A stretch of 64,000 bases of DNA from Lachnospiraceae bacterium (GTDB lineage: Bacteria; Bacillota; Clostridia; Lachnospirales; Lachnospiraceae), in assembly GCA_016281555.1 (NCBI GenBank), contig JAEEIV010000033.1:22401-86400 (forward strand), read 5' to 3'. The translations under genes were made by a program, and so were the position numbers. Positions 26,419 through 36,012 of the stretch are shown in pieces. The first letter of the stretch is position 1; every line of letters starts with the position of its first letter. The notes below the pieces were generated by a model, which did no database searches, was not told the origin of the DNA, and saw nothing but the letters and a program-made list of their open reading frames with translations.

Positions 26419-27188
26419 AACGGGCCGGTATGGAACAGACGGGAACGGACAAACTGAAGATCGAAGGAAAAAACGCGGTGACCGAGGCTGTCCGCGCCGG
26501 CAGGACCTTTGAAAAGATCCTGATCGAAAAGGAGTCGAAGGACCGGGCGCTCTCAAGTCTTGCAAAAGAGGCGATCGAACAGGGCATCATGGTGCGGTTC
26601 GAGCCGAAGAGCCGCCTCGATTTCCTTTCCGAAACGAAGAACCACCAGGGGGTCATCGGGCTGTTGAGCGCCTTCCGCTATTATGAGCCGGAAGACCTTC
26701 TGAAAGAAGCCGGAGACCGGAACGAACCGCCGTTTCTCATTTTGTTAGACGGCATCGAGGATCCGCACAATTTCGGCGCGATCTTACGGACCGCACATCA
26801 GGCGGGAGCGCACGGCGTGATCATTACGAAGACGCGGGCCGCGGGCCTCAATGCGACGGCCGCGAAAACGTCGGCGGGCACGTTCAATTACGTGAAAGTC
26901 GCCCGGGTGCCGAACCTCGTCAGGACTATGGAAGACCTGAAGGAAAAGGGACTCTGGATCATCGGCGCCGACATGGGCGGCGCTTCCATGTACCGCACGG
27001 ACTTCACCGGCGCCGTCGGTCTCGTGATCGGCAATGAGGGGAAAGGCTTGTCGCGGCTCGTGAAAGAACACCTTGACCTCGTGACCTCGATCCCGATGAA
27101 GGGGAAGATCGATTCATTGAACGCGTCGGTCGCGGCCGGCATTCTGATGTACGAAGTCGTACGGCAAAGGAGCATGAAAGGGCAATGA
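26415..27188 (+). CDS. rlmB: 23S rRNA (guanosine-2'-O)-methyltransferase, TrmH/RlmB family
   Basis: A SPOUT-fold SAM-dependent RNA 2'-O-methyltransferase of about 257 residues. The N-terminal substrate-binding domain begins KIEGKNAVTEAVRAG. The catalytic part has LDGIEDPHNFGAILRTAHQAG (motif 1, Asn/Arg), VIGNEGKGLSRLVKEHLD (motif 2) and MKGKIDSLNASVAAGILMYE (motif 3). The start is uncertain: a TTG at 26415 overlaps the mrnC stop (TTGA), and an ATG at 26430 lacks a good ribosome site. The product is the same apart from five residues. Confidence 0.92.
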   Translation: MKRAGMEQTGTDKLKIEGKNAVTEAVRAGRTFEKILIEKESKDRALSSLAKEAIEQGIMVRFEPKSRLDFLSETKNHQGVIGLLSAFRYYEPEDLLKEAGDRNEPPFLILLDGIEDPHNFGAILRTAHQAGAHGVIITKTRAAGLNATAAKTSAGTFNYVKVARVPNLVRTMEDLKEKGLWIIGADMGGASMYRTDFTGAVGLVIGNEGKGLSRLVKEHLDLVTSIPMKGKIDSLNASVAAGILMYEVVRQRSMKGQ

Positions 27189-27970
27189 TCAAACTCATCG
27201 TTTGCGATCTCGATATGACGATCCTTCCGAAGCCGTTGTCGACGGTGCCGGAGGAATTGTTCCCGCTCATCCGCCTCATGAAAGAGCGGGGAATCGAGTT
27301 CGCCGCAGCGACGGGAAGGCAGGCGCAGAACGTGCGGACTCTCTTCCGGGAGACGGGCGGCGGCATCTACATCATTTCCGACAACGGCGGCACGATGTTC
27401 TATTGGGACGAACTCATCAGGACCGCGGAAATGAACGAGGGCCGCGAAGAGGAGATCATTGACGACATCTTGAACACGCCGGACGTCTATCTCGAAATGA
27501 CCGGGATCACGACCGGATACATGATCAAGGAGAGCGGACCGCTCTGGGACTTCTTAAAAGGCATCAACGAGGACACGATGATCGAAGATCCGCACGTCCG
27601 CCCGGAACCGGTGACGAAGATCAGTTTCAATGAGCTCGGGCACCGCGAGGTCGACCCCGAAAAAGTGCGGTTTTTCCAGGAAAAATACGGGGACAGTTAT
27701 TCCGTCGTGCAGTCCGGAAACGGCTGGGTGGACATCTATTCCGCGAAATGCGGGAAGGGTCCCGCACTGAAGGATCTGATCCAAAGGCTCGGGCTCAAGA
27801 AAGAGGAAGTCGTGGTGTTCGGCGACAACGAGAACGACGTGTCCATGTTTGAAGAAGCCGGTCTTTCTTATGCCAGGGAGTTTTCATTGCCGGACGTGAA
27901 AGCGAAGGCGGACCGCGTGACGACGGATCCCGTGAAAGAGATCGGAAGATTGTTGGAGGAGATGAGATGA
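27185..27970 (+). CDS. Cof-type HAD-IIB phosphatase
   Basis: A 261-residue HAD hydrolase with the large C2B cap. Motif I is VCDLDMTIL (residues 6-14, Asp nucleophile and acid/base), motif II AAATGRQ, and motif IV VVFGDNENDVSMFEEAG. A Lys before motif IV sits in KCGKGPALKDL. Such enzymes dephosphorylate sugar phosphates, flavin precursors or PLP; the substrate is unknown. The start overlaps rlmB by 4 bp and the stop overlaps pgsA by 4 bp. Confidence 0.92.
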   Translation: MIKLIVCDLDMTILPKPLSTVPEELFPLIRLMKERGIEFAAATGRQAQNVRTLFRETGGGIYIISDNGGTMFYWDELIRTAEMNEGREEEIIDDILNTPDVYLEMTGITTGYMIKESGPLWDFLKGINEDTMIEDPHVRPEPVTKISFNELGHREVDPEKVRFFQEKYGDSYSVVQSGNGWVDIYSAKCGKGPALKDLIQRLGLKKEEVVVFGDNENDVSMFEEAGLSYAREFSLPDVKAKADRVTTDPVKEIGRLLEEMR

Positions 27971-28623
27971 GTAAGCAAGAAAAAGGACCTGAAGACAGGA
28001 TCTGGACGATCCCGAACGTTCTCACGATGTTCCGGATCGTGCTGATCCCGTTTTTCGTGTTCCTGTATCTGAAGGGATATTACGTCCCGTCGCTCGTCGT
28101 GATCGGGCTCTCCGCCGTGACGGACATCCTCGACGGCATCATTGCCCGGAAATTCAATATGGTTTCCTCTCTCGGCAAGGCGCTGGATCCGATCGCGGAC
28201 AAGTTGTCCCAGCTTGCACTGATGCTGTGTCTTCTGCAGCGGTTCTGGCCGCAGATGCTGATCCCGGTCATCCTCATCGTGGTGAAGGAACTGACCACCG
28301 GCATCGTTGCGCTCGTGACCGTGAAGAAGACGAAACTCGTGAAGAGCGCGGTCTGGCACGGCAAACTGACGACCGTACTCCTGTACGCCATGATGATGCT
28401 GCACGTCATCTGGTACGACATTCCGCCCATCGTCTCCTGGATCTCGGTCCTCATCGCGTCGGCCATGATGCTGGTGTCCTTCGTACTTTACATCATCCGG
28501 TACGCGAAGATGCTTTCGGAGAAGCGGAAAGAAGACGAGGAAGAGGAAACGGCGGAAGAGAAGGTAGCGGAAGAAAGCGAAGAAACGGAAACAGAACTGC
28601 CTGACGAGGCGGTTTCGGAATAA
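27967..28623 (+). CDS. pgsA: CDP-diacylglycerol-glycerol-3-phosphate 3-phosphatidyltransferase
   Basis: A 218-residue membrane enzyme that makes phosphatidylglycerol phosphate from CDP-diacylglycerol and glycerol-3-phosphate. The CDP-alcohol phosphotransferase motif is complete: D-I-L-D-G-I-I-A-R, then G, D and D in LGKALDPIADKL. WTIPNVLTMFRIVLIPFFVF at the N-terminus is typical. About five membrane segments follow. The last 30 residues are an unusually acidic tail (EEEETAEEKVAEESEETE). It overlaps the HAD gene by 4 bp and precedes topA by 20 bp. Confidence 0.95.
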   Translation: MSKQEKGPEDRIWTIPNVLTMFRIVLIPFFVFLYLKGYYVPSLVVIGLSAVTDILDGIIARKFNMVSSLGKALDPIADKLSQLALMLCLLQRFWPQMLIPVILIVVKELTTGIVALVTVKKTKLVKSAVWHGKLTTVLLYAMMMLHVIWYDIPPIVSWISVLIASAMMLVSFVLYIIRYAKMLSEKRKEDEEEETAEEKVAEESEETETELPDEAVSE

Positions 28624-28643
28624 ATACAGGCAAGAGGTAAGGC

Positions 28644-30608
28644 ATGGCAAACAAACTGATCATTGTGGAGTCTCCCACAAAAGTGCACACGATCAAGAAA
28701 TTCATCGGTTCCTCCATGGACGTCATCGCGTCTCAGGGACACATCCGGGATCTGCCGAAGTCCCAGCTCGGCGTGGATACGGCGGGAGATTTTGAACCGA
28801 AGTATATTACGATCCGCGGTAAGGGCGACATCATGAGCGCCTTGAAAAAAGCGGTCAAGAAGGCGGACAAGATCTACCTCGCGACCGACCCGGACCGCGA
28901 AGGAGAAGCGATTTCCTGGCATCTGACGGAAGCCCTCGACATGGCCGGCAAGGACGTGTCCCGGGTCACGTTCAACGAAATCACGAAGGACGCAGTGAAG
29001 AACGCGCTGAAGGAGCCGAAGAAGGTTGACCGCAATCTCGTGGACGCCCAGCAGGCGAGACGCGTTCTGGACCGGGTGGTCGGTTACGAAGTGAGCCCGA
29101 TCCTCTGGAAAAAGGTGAAGGGCAAGCTCTCCGCCGGCCGCGTGCAGTCCGCAGTGCTTCGGATGATCGCCGACAGGGAAGAGGAGATCCGGGAGTTCAT
29201 TCCGAAAGAATACTGGAATCTGACGGCAGAACTCGAAAGCGACGGAAATGCGTTCACGGCGGAATACGCCGGAAAGAACGGACGGAAGAAAGAGTTGAAT
29301 TCGGAGAAGGAAGCGGAACAGGTCGTCCGGGAAACGGAACGCGAAAAGTTCGAGATCTCGGAGATCAGAACGCAGGAACGCCAGAAGGCGGCGCCGTATC
29401 CGTTCACGACTTCCACGCTGCAGCAGGATGCCGCGAATCTTTTGAATTTCCCGACCGAAAAGACGATGCGGGTCGCACAGCAACTGTACGAAGGCGTGAA
29501 GATCAGCGGTCAGGGCACCGTCGGTCTCATCACGTATCTCCGTACGGATTCCACGCGTGTCGCGAAGGAAGCGGATGCGTTTGCGAAAGAGTACGTCCGG
29601 AAGAACTTTGGGGAAGACTTCGTCGGACAGGGCGCCGTCCGGAACAAGGACCGGGCGCAGGACGCGCACGAAGCCATCCGTCCGACGTTCATTGAACTGA
29701 CGCCGGAAAAGGTGAAAGGCGATCTTCTCCGGGATCAGTATCGCCTGTATCAGCTGATCTGGAAACGCTTCGTCGCGAGCCGGATGAAGGCCGCCGTGTA
29801 CGAGCAGACCTCGGTGAAACTTTCGGCCGGAGCGCACGAGTTCACGGCTTCTGTTTCACAGCTGAAGTTTAAGGGCTATCTCACGGTCTACGGCGAGAAG
29901 GAAGAAAACCAGGGCGAGAAGGCCTTGCTGAAACTGAAGGAAGGCGGGAACGTACGCCTCCTTGAACTGAAGAAAGAACAGCATTTCACGCAGCCGCCGC
30001 AGCATTTCACCGAAGCGACGCTCGTGCGTTCAATGGAGGACCTCGGCCTCGGCCGTCCTTCGACCTATGCGCCGACGATCACGAACATTCTGCGCCGGCA
30101 TTACATCACGAAAGAAGGCCGGAACATTTTCATGACCGAACTCGGCGAAGTCGTGAACGACTTCATGAAGAAATACTTCGCCGACATCGTGGATCTGAAG
30201 TTCACGGCGGACATGGAAGAAGCGCTGGACAAGGTCGCTGAGGGCGAGCTGGACTGGCACAAGATGATGAAGGATTTCTATCCCGGCTTCGAGGAGGAAG
30301 TGAAGAAGGCCGGCAATGAGATGGAAAAGGTGAAGGTCGCGGACGAGCTCTCGGAGGAAGTCTGCGAGAAGTGCGGCAGAAGAATGGTCATCAAGTACGG
30401 CGCGCACGGAAAATTCCTCGCCTGCCCCGGCTTCCCGGAATGCAGGAATACGAGACCGCTTCTTGAGAAGACCGGCATTCCCTGCCCGAAGTGCGGAAAG
30501 GAACTCATTGAGCGGCGGACCAAGAAGGGGCGCAGATTCTACGGATGCATCGATTCCGAAAACTGCGGATACATGTCCTGGACCCGTCCGGCGGCATCGA
30601 ACAAGTGA
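28644..30608 (+). CDS. topA: DNA topoisomerase I
   Basis: A 654-residue type IA topoisomerase that relaxes negative supercoils. The TOPRIM domain opens with LIIVESPTKVHTIKKF and has TDPDREGEAISWHL. The active-site Tyr is Y298 in GLITYLRTDSTR. QDAHEAIRPT and GRPSTYAPTI are conserved. Two C-terminal four-Cys zinc ribbons are complete (CEKCGRRM...CPGFPEC and CPKCGKEL...CIDSENC), fewer than the three common in proteobacteria. It is usually next to dprA in Bacillota, but here it sits between pgsA and trxA. Confidence 0.98.
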   Translation: MANKLIIVESPTKVHTIKKFIGSSMDVIASQGHIRDLPKSQLGVDTAGDFEPKYITIRGKGDIMSALKKAVKKADKIYLATDPDREGEAISWHLTEALDMAGKDVSRVTFNEITKDAVKNALKEPKKVDRNLVDAQQARRVLDRVVGYEVSPILWKKVKGKLSAGRVQSAVLRMIADREEEIREFIPKEYWNLTAELESDGNAFTAEYAGKNGRKKELNSEKEAEQVVRETEREKFEISEIRTQERQKAAPYPFTTSTLQQDAANLLNFPTEKTMRVAQQLYEGVKISGQGTVGLITYLRTDSTRVAKEADAFAKEYVRKNFGEDFVGQGAVRNKDRAQDAHEAIRPTFIELTPEKVKGDLLRDQYRLYQLIWKRFVASRMKAAVYEQTSVKLSAGAHEFTASVSQLKFKGYLTVYGEKEENQGEKALLKLKEGGNVRLLELKKEQHFTQPPQHFTEATLVRSMEDLGLGRPSTYAPTITNILRRHYITKEGRNIFMTELGEVVNDFMKKYFADIVDLKFTADMEEALDKVAEGELDWHKMMKDFYPGFEEEVKKAGNEMEKVKVADELSEEVCEKCGRRMVIKYGAHGKFLACPGFPECRNTRPLLEKTGIPCPKCGKELIERRTKKGRRFYGCIDSENCGYMSWTRPAASNK

Positions 30609-30652
30609 TTCCGAAAAAAACGGAAGCGTAAACGACAGAAGGAGGAACGAGA

Positions 30653-30970
30653 ATGGCTGTATTGGAAGTGAAAAGCGAGAGTTTTGAAAAAGAAGTGCTG
30701 GAGTCGGAAAAGCCGGTGGTGCTGGATCTTTTTGCGACCTGGTGCGGACCGTGCAAGATGCTCCGTCCCGTCATCGAGGAATTGTCCGAGGAGCATCCGG
30801 AAGTGAAATTCGTTTCCGTCGACGTGGATGAGGAGGCGGAAATTGCCATAAGATACGGCGTTTCGTCGATCCCTTGTCTGGTGTTTTTGAAGAACGGGGA
30901 AGAAGTCGGGCGTTCGGTCGGCTTCCGTCCGAAGGACGCGCTCGAAGCTGCGATCGGTGACCTTGCATGA
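30653..30970 (+). CDS. trxA: Thioredoxin
   Basis: A 105-residue disulfide reductase of the cytoplasm. The active site is ATWCGPCKMLRP near residue 30, the cis-Pro is in SSIPCLVFLKNG, and the fold length is standard. AAGGAGG precedes the ATG. It overlaps trxB by 4 bp, giving a complete NADPH-to-thioredoxin pair. An additional Cys sits next to the cis-Pro (IPCL). Confidence 0.97.
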   Translation: MAVLEVKSESFEKEVLESEKPVVLDLFATWCGPCKMLRPVIEELSEEHPEVKFVSVDVDEEAEIAIRYGVSSIPCLVFLKNGEEVGRSVGFRPKDALEAAIGDLA

Positions 30971-31866
30971 CGGACGTTCTCATCATCGGCGCGGGCACTG
31001 CCGGACTTACGGCCGCGATCTACGCGAGGCGGGCGGAAAAGACCGTATTGGTGCTCGAAGCGAATTCCTTCGGCGGTCAGATCGTCAATACGCCGAGCAT
31101 CGAGAATTTTCCCGCGGCTCCTCACGTTTCAGGCTTCGATTTTGCCATGCGCCTGTACGAACAGGCAACTGCTCTCGGCGCCGAGATCCGCTTTGAAAAA
31201 GCGCTCGAACTTAGGGACGGCGATCCGAAAACGGTCGTGACGGCGAAGAACGAATACGTGGCGAAGACGGTGATCCTCGCCACCGGATCAAAGAACCGGA
31301 AGCTCGGCCTTTCGGAAGAGGAGCGGCTCACGGGACGCGGCGTATCCTATTGCGCGACGTGTGACGGGCATTTCTTCCGGGGAAAGACCGTCGCCGTGGT
31401 CGGCGGAGGCAATACCGCATTGGAGGACGCCCTGTATCTTTCGGACATGGCGTCCAAAGTATATCTCATTCACCGCAGAGACTCGTTCCGCGGCGAGGAA
31501 GCCCTCGCAAACCGGCTGAAAGAAAAGGAAAACGCGGAGTTCGTGCTGAACAGCACCGTGACGGAACTGATCGCCGGAGCGAAACTGGAAGCCGTCAGGG
31601 TCAGCAGTGCGGACGGCAATGAACGCGTCCTTCCGGTCGACGGACTCTTCGTTGCGATCGGCCGCATTCCGGAGAATCTGGCGTTTTCTCCGCCCGTTCA
31701 GCTGGATGAAGCGGGTTACGTCGCGGCAGGAGAAGACTGCCGGACGAACGTGCCCGGCGTATTTGTCGCCGGAGACAACCGGACGAAGACGGTCCGGCAG
31801 CTGGTGACGGCGGCGGGAGACGGCGCGGTGGCTGCGCTGGAAGCGGTGAAATATCTGAATTCCTGA
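30967..31866 (+). CDS. trxB: Thioredoxin-disulfide reductase
   Basis: A 299-residue flavoenzyme that passes electrons from NADPH through FAD to thioredoxin. It begins with the FAD Rossmann fold VLIIGAGTAGLTAAIYARRA. The redox-active disulfide is YCATCDG, the NADPH site VAVVGGGNTALEDALYLS with HRRDSFRG, and the second FAD motif GVFVAGDNR. Full length for the low-Mr bacterial type. It overlaps trxA by 4 bp. Confidence 0.97.
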   Translation: MTDVLIIGAGTAGLTAAIYARRAEKTVLVLEANSFGGQIVNTPSIENFPAAPHVSGFDFAMRLYEQATALGAEIRFEKALELRDGDPKTVVTAKNEYVAKTVILATGSKNRKLGLSEEERLTGRGVSYCATCDGHFFRGKTVAVVGGGNTALEDALYLSDMASKVYLIHRRDSFRGEEALANRLKEKENAEFVLNSTVTELIAGAKLEAVRVSSADGNERVLPVDGLFVAIGRIPENLAFSPPVQLDEAGYVAAGEDCRTNVPGVFVAGDNRTKTVRQLVTAAGDGAVAALEAVKYLNS

Positions 31867-31877
31867 AGGAAAAACGA

Positions 31878-33146
31878 ATGAACGGTCATTGCGTTTATCT
31901 TTTGAACGACGCGTTTCCGCCCATCATTGACGGCGTATCGAACGCGGTTGAGAATTATGCGTCGGAGCTGTACGGCTTCGGCGATTCGCCGGTCGTTCTG
32001 ACGCCGAAAACGGGCAAAACCGACGACAGCATTTATCCGTATCCCGTGGTGCGTTATCCGAGCATTGATCAGACGAAGCGGATCGGGTACTACGTCGGCG
32101 TGCCGCTTTCCTCGAGGATCTCCAAGATCACTCTTCAGTCCCCGCCCACGATCCTGCACGCGCATTGTCCGGCGATCTCGTTGTTTCTCGCTCGCTCGAT
32201 CCGGGTGCAGAAGAAAGCGCCGCTCATCTTTACGTATCATTCCAAGTACGACGTGAACATCCGCGAAGCGATCCGGGGCAAGTTCATACAGAACGCGGTG
32301 ATCCGCGCAATGGTGGAGACGATTGCTGCCGCAGACGAAGTCTGGGCGGTGTCGAAGGGCGCCGGCGAGAGCCTGAAATCACTGGGGTACAAGGGCGACT
32401 ACGTCGTGATGGAAAACGGCGTCGACGTTCCGAAGGGACGGGCGGATGAGAGAACGATCGCAGAACTGAGACAAAAATATGCACTCCCGGAGAACGTTCC
32501 GGTCTTCCTTTTCGTCGGAAGAATGGAGTGGTACAAGAACCAGCGGATCATTCTGGACGCCCTGAAAAAACTGAAAGCCACGGGACGTCCCTTCCGTATG
32601 CTGTTCGTCGGGAAGGGGACCGAGATGGAGGAGATCCGGGCGTATGCCGGAGAACTCGGGCTCAGGGACGACACGGTGTTCACCGGAGCCGTCACGGACC
32701 GGGAACTCTTGCGGGCGTATTATTCCGTCGCGGATCTGTTCCTGTTTCCGTCGGTATACGACACGAACGGACTCGTGGTCCGGGAAGCCGCGGCGTCGTC
32801 GCTGCCGTCCGTGCTGGTGAAGGGAAGCTGTGCGGCGGAAAACACCGTCGACGGCCGGAACGCGTTTCTCATTGACGAGAACGCCGATTCTCTTTACGCG
32901 ATGCTGGACCGGCTCTACGACAAACGGGACGGGATCCGGGAAGTAGGGGAAAACGCTGCGGACGATCTGTACGTTTCCTGGCACGATTCCGTTTCCAGGG
33001 CAAAAGAGCGCTACGGAATCGTCGAGGAAGCGTATTTGCAGGGCAAGTATTCAAAGAGAAAGGCAAAGGATCAGACGCTCGAAATGCGGCGCCGGATCAT
33101 TGAATTCTTTGACAATGTCGGTCATGAGGGAAAGGATGCGCCATGA
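31878..33146 (+). CDS. Family 4 glycosyltransferase
   Basis: A 422-residue GT-B enzyme. The N-terminal domain opens LLNDAFPPIIDGVSNAVENYA, the acceptor-side phrase typical of GT4 diacylglycerol glucosyltransferases and mannosyltransferases. HAHCPAISLFLAR and TYHSKYD follow. The donor-binding C-terminal domain has VFLFVGRMEWYKNQRIILDAL and the EX7E region VYDTNGLVVREAAASSLPSV. A lipid glucosyl- or mannosyltransferase is plausible given pgsA in the same run. The acceptor is not shown. The stop overlaps the larA-like gene by 4 bp. Confidence 0.88.
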   Translation: MNGHCVYLLNDAFPPIIDGVSNAVENYASELYGFGDSPVVLTPKTGKTDDSIYPYPVVRYPSIDQTKRIGYYVGVPLSSRISKITLQSPPTILHAHCPAISLFLARSIRVQKKAPLIFTYHSKYDVNIREAIRGKFIQNAVIRAMVETIAAADEVWAVSKGAGESLKSLGYKGDYVVMENGVDVPKGRADERTIAELRQKYALPENVPVFLFVGRMEWYKNQRIILDALKKLKATGRPFRMLFVGKGTEMEEIRAYAGELGLRDDTVFTGAVTDRELLRAYYSVADLFLFPSVYDTNGLVVREAAASSLPSVLVKGSCAAENTVDGRNAFLIDENADSLYAMLDRLYDKRDGIREVGENAADDLYVSWHDSVSRAKERYGIVEEAYLQGKYSKRKAKDQTLEMRRRIIEFFDNVGHEGKDAP

Positions 33147-34393
33147 AGCTTGAATTCGGTTACGGAACCGGAAAACAGACGGTGAACTGTCCGGCGGAAA
33201 ATCTGCTTGCGGTCCTCACCGCCAATGAGATCGAACACAAACGGACCGGCGAAGAGGCGGTAAGGTATGCCCTGGCGCACCCCATCGGAACGAAACCGTT
33301 GAAAAAACTGGTGGTCCCGGGGCAGAAGATCGCGATCGTCACGAGCGACGTGTCCCGCCCGATGCCGAGCTACGCGGTATTGCCGGCCGTGCTTGACGAA
33401 CTGTTTTCGGCAGGCGTCAAAGCCGAAGACGTGACGGTGGTCTTTGCCATCGGCTCCCACAGGAAAGAGACCGAAGAAGAAATGCGCCGTCTCGTCGGAG
33501 ACAGCGTCTTTGAAACCGTGAAATGCGTGGATTCCGACCCGGAGGACACGGTCCACATGGGGAAAACGGAAGCAGGGACGCCGGTGGACATCACGAGGGT
33601 CGTGGCGGAAGCGGATTTCAGGATCGCGCTCGGAAACATTGAATTCCATTATTTCGCAGGTTATTCCGGAGGCGCGAAGGCATTGATGCCCGGCGTGTCG
33701 ACGCCGAAGGCGATCGAACGGAACCACCGGATGATGGTGGACCCCGACGCGGTGGCCGGAAAACTGCACAGGAATCCGATCCGCGAGGACATTGAGGAAG
33801 CGGGAAGGATCATCGGTCTCGACTTCATCGTGAACGTGGTGCTGGACGAGCACAAACACATCGTTTACTGCGTGGCGGGCGACAAAATCGAGGCGCACAG
33901 GGACGGCTGCGCGTACCTTGACCGCATGTACCGCAAAACCATCCCGGAAAAAGCGGATATCGTGCTTGTTTCGCAGGGCGGCGCTCCGAAGGATGCAAAT
34001 CTCTACCAGACGCAGAAAGCCCTGGAAAACGCCAAATACGCGGTCAGGGACGGGGGTTCGGTCATTCTGATCGGCGCCTGTCCGGAAGGACTCGGAAGCC
34101 GCGTCTTCGAGGAGTGGCTGACCTCGGCTTCTTCGCCGGAGGAACTCACGAAGTGGATCCGGAAGGAATTCGTCCTCGGCGGACATAAGGCGGCGGCCAT
34201 CGGTCTCGTGATGCAGAAAGCGAAAGTGTATCTCGTTTCGGAAATGGATCCGGAATTCGTGAAAAGCATTTTCTTCATTCCGGCATCTTCGGCGGAAGAG
34301 GCGTTTCAGGCGGCGATGAAGGAATACGGTCCGGAGGCGAAGGTCATCGCGATGCCGTACGGCGGCGCCACCTTGCCTTCCGTGCAGGCCTGA
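33143..34393 (+). CDS. LarA-family nickel-dependent racemase/epimerase
   Basis: A 416-residue member of the lactate racemase family, which uses a nickel-pincer nucleotide covalently held by a lysine. The matching features are SDVSRPMP, the His of IGSHRKET, HYFAGYSGGAKALMPG (His and the pincer-binding Lys), and RNHRMM. LarA homologues racemise or epimerise various 2-hydroxy acids, so lactate is not certain. The cofactor genes larB, larC and larE are not in this window. It is the last gene before the terminator at 34421. Confidence 0.88.
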   Translation: MKLEFGYGTGKQTVNCPAENLLAVLTANEIEHKRTGEEAVRYALAHPIGTKPLKKLVVPGQKIAIVTSDVSRPMPSYAVLPAVLDELFSAGVKAEDVTVVFAIGSHRKETEEEMRRLVGDSVFETVKCVDSDPEDTVHMGKTEAGTPVDITRVVAEADFRIALGNIEFHYFAGYSGGAKALMPGVSTPKAIERNHRMMVDPDAVAGKLHRNPIREDIEEAGRIIGLDFIVNVVLDEHKHIVYCVAGDKIEAHRDGCAYLDRMYRKTIPEKADIVLVSQGGAPKDANLYQTQKALENAKYAVRDGGSVILIGACPEGLGSRVFEEWLTSASSPEELTKWIRKEFVLGGHKAAAIGLVMQKAKVYLVSEMDPEFVKSIFFIPASSAEEAFQAAMKEYGPEAKVIAMPYGGATLPSVQA

Positions 34394-34420
34394 AAGCGAA
34401 GAGAACAGAAAAAAGGCATA

Positions 34421-34486
34421 AAAAAAGCTGTCGCAACGCGGTCAGCCGTGAGATCCACGGGGAGACTTAAATGCGGCAGCTTTTTT
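34421..34486. terminator. Bidirectional terminator between larA-like and DUF1508 genes
   Basis: A 15-bp stem: AAAAAAGCTGTCGCA (34421-34435) with TGCGGCAGCTTTTTT (34472-34486), one G-U. The enclosed loop holds a small CCGTG/CACGG hairpin (34446-34460). T runs exist on both strands, so it ends the long plus-strand run and the minus-strand DUF1508 gene. Confidence 0.88.
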
Positions 34487-34498
34487 CAGGGGAACAGC

Positions 34499-34861
34499 TT
34501 ATTTCTCGATATCGGACGCAGCGTTCTTCTTAACGCTTTCGATGCCGTTTAAGCAGCTCGCCTTCGCCTTGTAGCTTTCGCTCACGAGAATGATCTCGCC
34601 GTTCCGTGCCTTTAAGCGGAAACGGAACTCGCCGGCCTTGTCCGCGTACACCTCGAACTTCGGGCATTTTTCCTGAGCGAACCCTTCGACCGTCTGATCT
34701 TCGACAGCGGCGGCGGGCGCGTTCTTCTTAACGCTCTCGATGCCGTTCAGGCAGGCTTTTTCAGAGGTATAGATCTCGGAAGAACCGATGATCTGACCAT
34801 TTCCCGCGACGAGATTAAACTTGATCCCGGTCTTGACTTCCTTCACAACAAATTTTCCCAT
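34499..34861 (-). CDS. DUF1508/YegP-like protein with two tandem repeats
   Basis: A 120-residue protein made of two ~50-residue YegP-type repeats: FNLVAGNGQIIGSSEIYTS and FRLKARNGEIILVSESYKA, each followed by an identical CLNGIESVKKNA helix. The family is small and cytoplasmic; its function is not established. It has a strong promoter of its own (34896-34924) and a terminator, so it is monocistronic and probably well expressed. Confidence 0.9.
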   Translation of the reverse strand: MGKFVVKEVKTGIKFNLVAGNGQIIGSSEIYTSEKACLNGIESVKKNAPAAAVEDQTVEGFAQEKCPKFEVYADKAGEFRFRLKARNGEIILVSESYKAKASCLNGIESVKKNAASDIEK

Positions 34862-34895
34862 GAGAAACCTCCAGAAACAAATATTTGTTGCCTAA

Positions 34896-34924
34896 AGTAT
34901 AGAATAGAAACAGGAAACTGTCAA
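34896..34924 (-). promoter_or_regulatory. Strong promoter of the DUF1508 gene
   Basis: Minus strand: perfect TTGACA (34924-34919), 17 bp, TATACT (34901-34896). An AT-rich leader with GGAGG precedes the ATG at 34861. Confidence 0.88.
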
Positions 34925-35008
34925 ACTTTTTTTCAATTCAGCGCACATTTTGCGCACATTTTTAAAACATTTTTGTGAAAAATGCCGCTTCAGGGCGTCT
35001 TTTCCGTC

Positions 35009-35998
35009 TCAAAGCAGGAGTTCCGCGATCTGGACGGCGTTCGTCGCCGCGCCTTTTCTGAGCTGATCTCCGGCAATGAACATCGAAAGCCCGCGGTCGC
35101 TCGTCAAGTCTTTCCGGATCCGGCCGACGAAGACGAGATCCTGATCCGAGGTGTCAAGGGGCATCGGATAGCGGTGGTTCGGAAGATCGTCGACCAGGGT
35201 CACGCCGGGCGCCTTGGCAATGACCTCCCGGGCCTCTTCGGGAGAGACCGGGTCCTTCGTCCGGACCGTCGCCGAGATGCTGTGGCTCCGGATGACGGGC
35301 ACGCGGACGCAGGTGCAGGTCACGTTCATTTCCGGAAGGTGCATGATCTTCCGGCCCTCGTTCTGAAGCTTCATCTCCTCCGTGGTATAATCGTCGGTCG
35401 ACTGCGAGCCGATCTCGGGGATGAGGTTGAAGGCGAGCGGATAGCGGAAGACTTTCGGCGTCACGGTTTCTCCGGAAAAATACGCCTTCGTTTCTTCGAG
35501 CAGTTCCACGGGACCGCCCTGGCCGGCGCCGCTGGACGCCTGATAGGTCGACACGATCATTTCCGTGATCGGAGAGAGCGAGTTGAGCGCATTGACGCCC
35601 ACGGCAGTGATGATCGTGGAGCAGTTCGGGTTCGAGATGACACCGTGATGGAGTTTTGCGTCACCGGGATTGATCTCCGGCACCACGAGCGGCACGTCGG
35701 GATCCATCCGGAACGCGCTGGAATTGTCCACGAATACCGCGCCCGAACGGACGATGCTGTCCTTAAAACGTTTGGCGATCTCGTTTTCCGCCGCGCCGAG
35801 GACGAGGTCAAGCCCGGAAAACGCGTCGTCCGTTGCCTCACGGACGGTCACCTGATCCCCATGAAACGCGAGCGTCTTTCCGGCGCTCCTGGCACTGGCG
35901 AGCGGGCGGAGTTCCGAAATGGGGAAGTCCCGCTCTTCCAGGATCCGGATCATTTCTCTTCCGACGGCGCCGGTCGCGCCGAGTATTCCGACTTTCAT
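35009..35998 (-). CDS. asd: Aspartate-semialdehyde dehydrogenase
   Basis: A 329-residue NADPH enzyme: aspartyl phosphate to aspartate semialdehyde, the branch point to lysine, threonine and methionine. The Rossmann motif is GILGATGAVGREM. The catalytic Cys is in ISNPNCSTI, and SSGAGQGGPVEL and the His of RVPVIRSHS-type C-terminal motif are present. It lies 14 bp after lysC in the hom-lysC-asd unit on the minus strand. Confidence 0.97.
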   Translation of the reverse strand: MKVGILGATGAVGREMIRILEERDFPISELRPLASARSAGKTLAFHGDQVTVREATDDAFSGLDLVLGAAENEIAKRFKDSIVRSGAVFVDNSSAFRMDPDVPLVVPEINPGDAKLHHGVISNPNCSTIITAVGVNALNSLSPITEMIVSTYQASSGAGQGGPVELLEETKAYFSGETVTPKVFRYPLAFNLIPEIGSQSTDDYTTEEMKLQNEGRKIMHLPEMNVTCTCVRVPVIRSHSISATVRTKDPVSPEEAREVIAKAPGVTLVDDLPNHRYPMPLDTSDQDLVFVGRIRKDLTSDRGLSMFIAGDQLRKGAATNAVQIAELLL

Positions 35999-36012
35999 GA
36001 AACAGCCCTCCC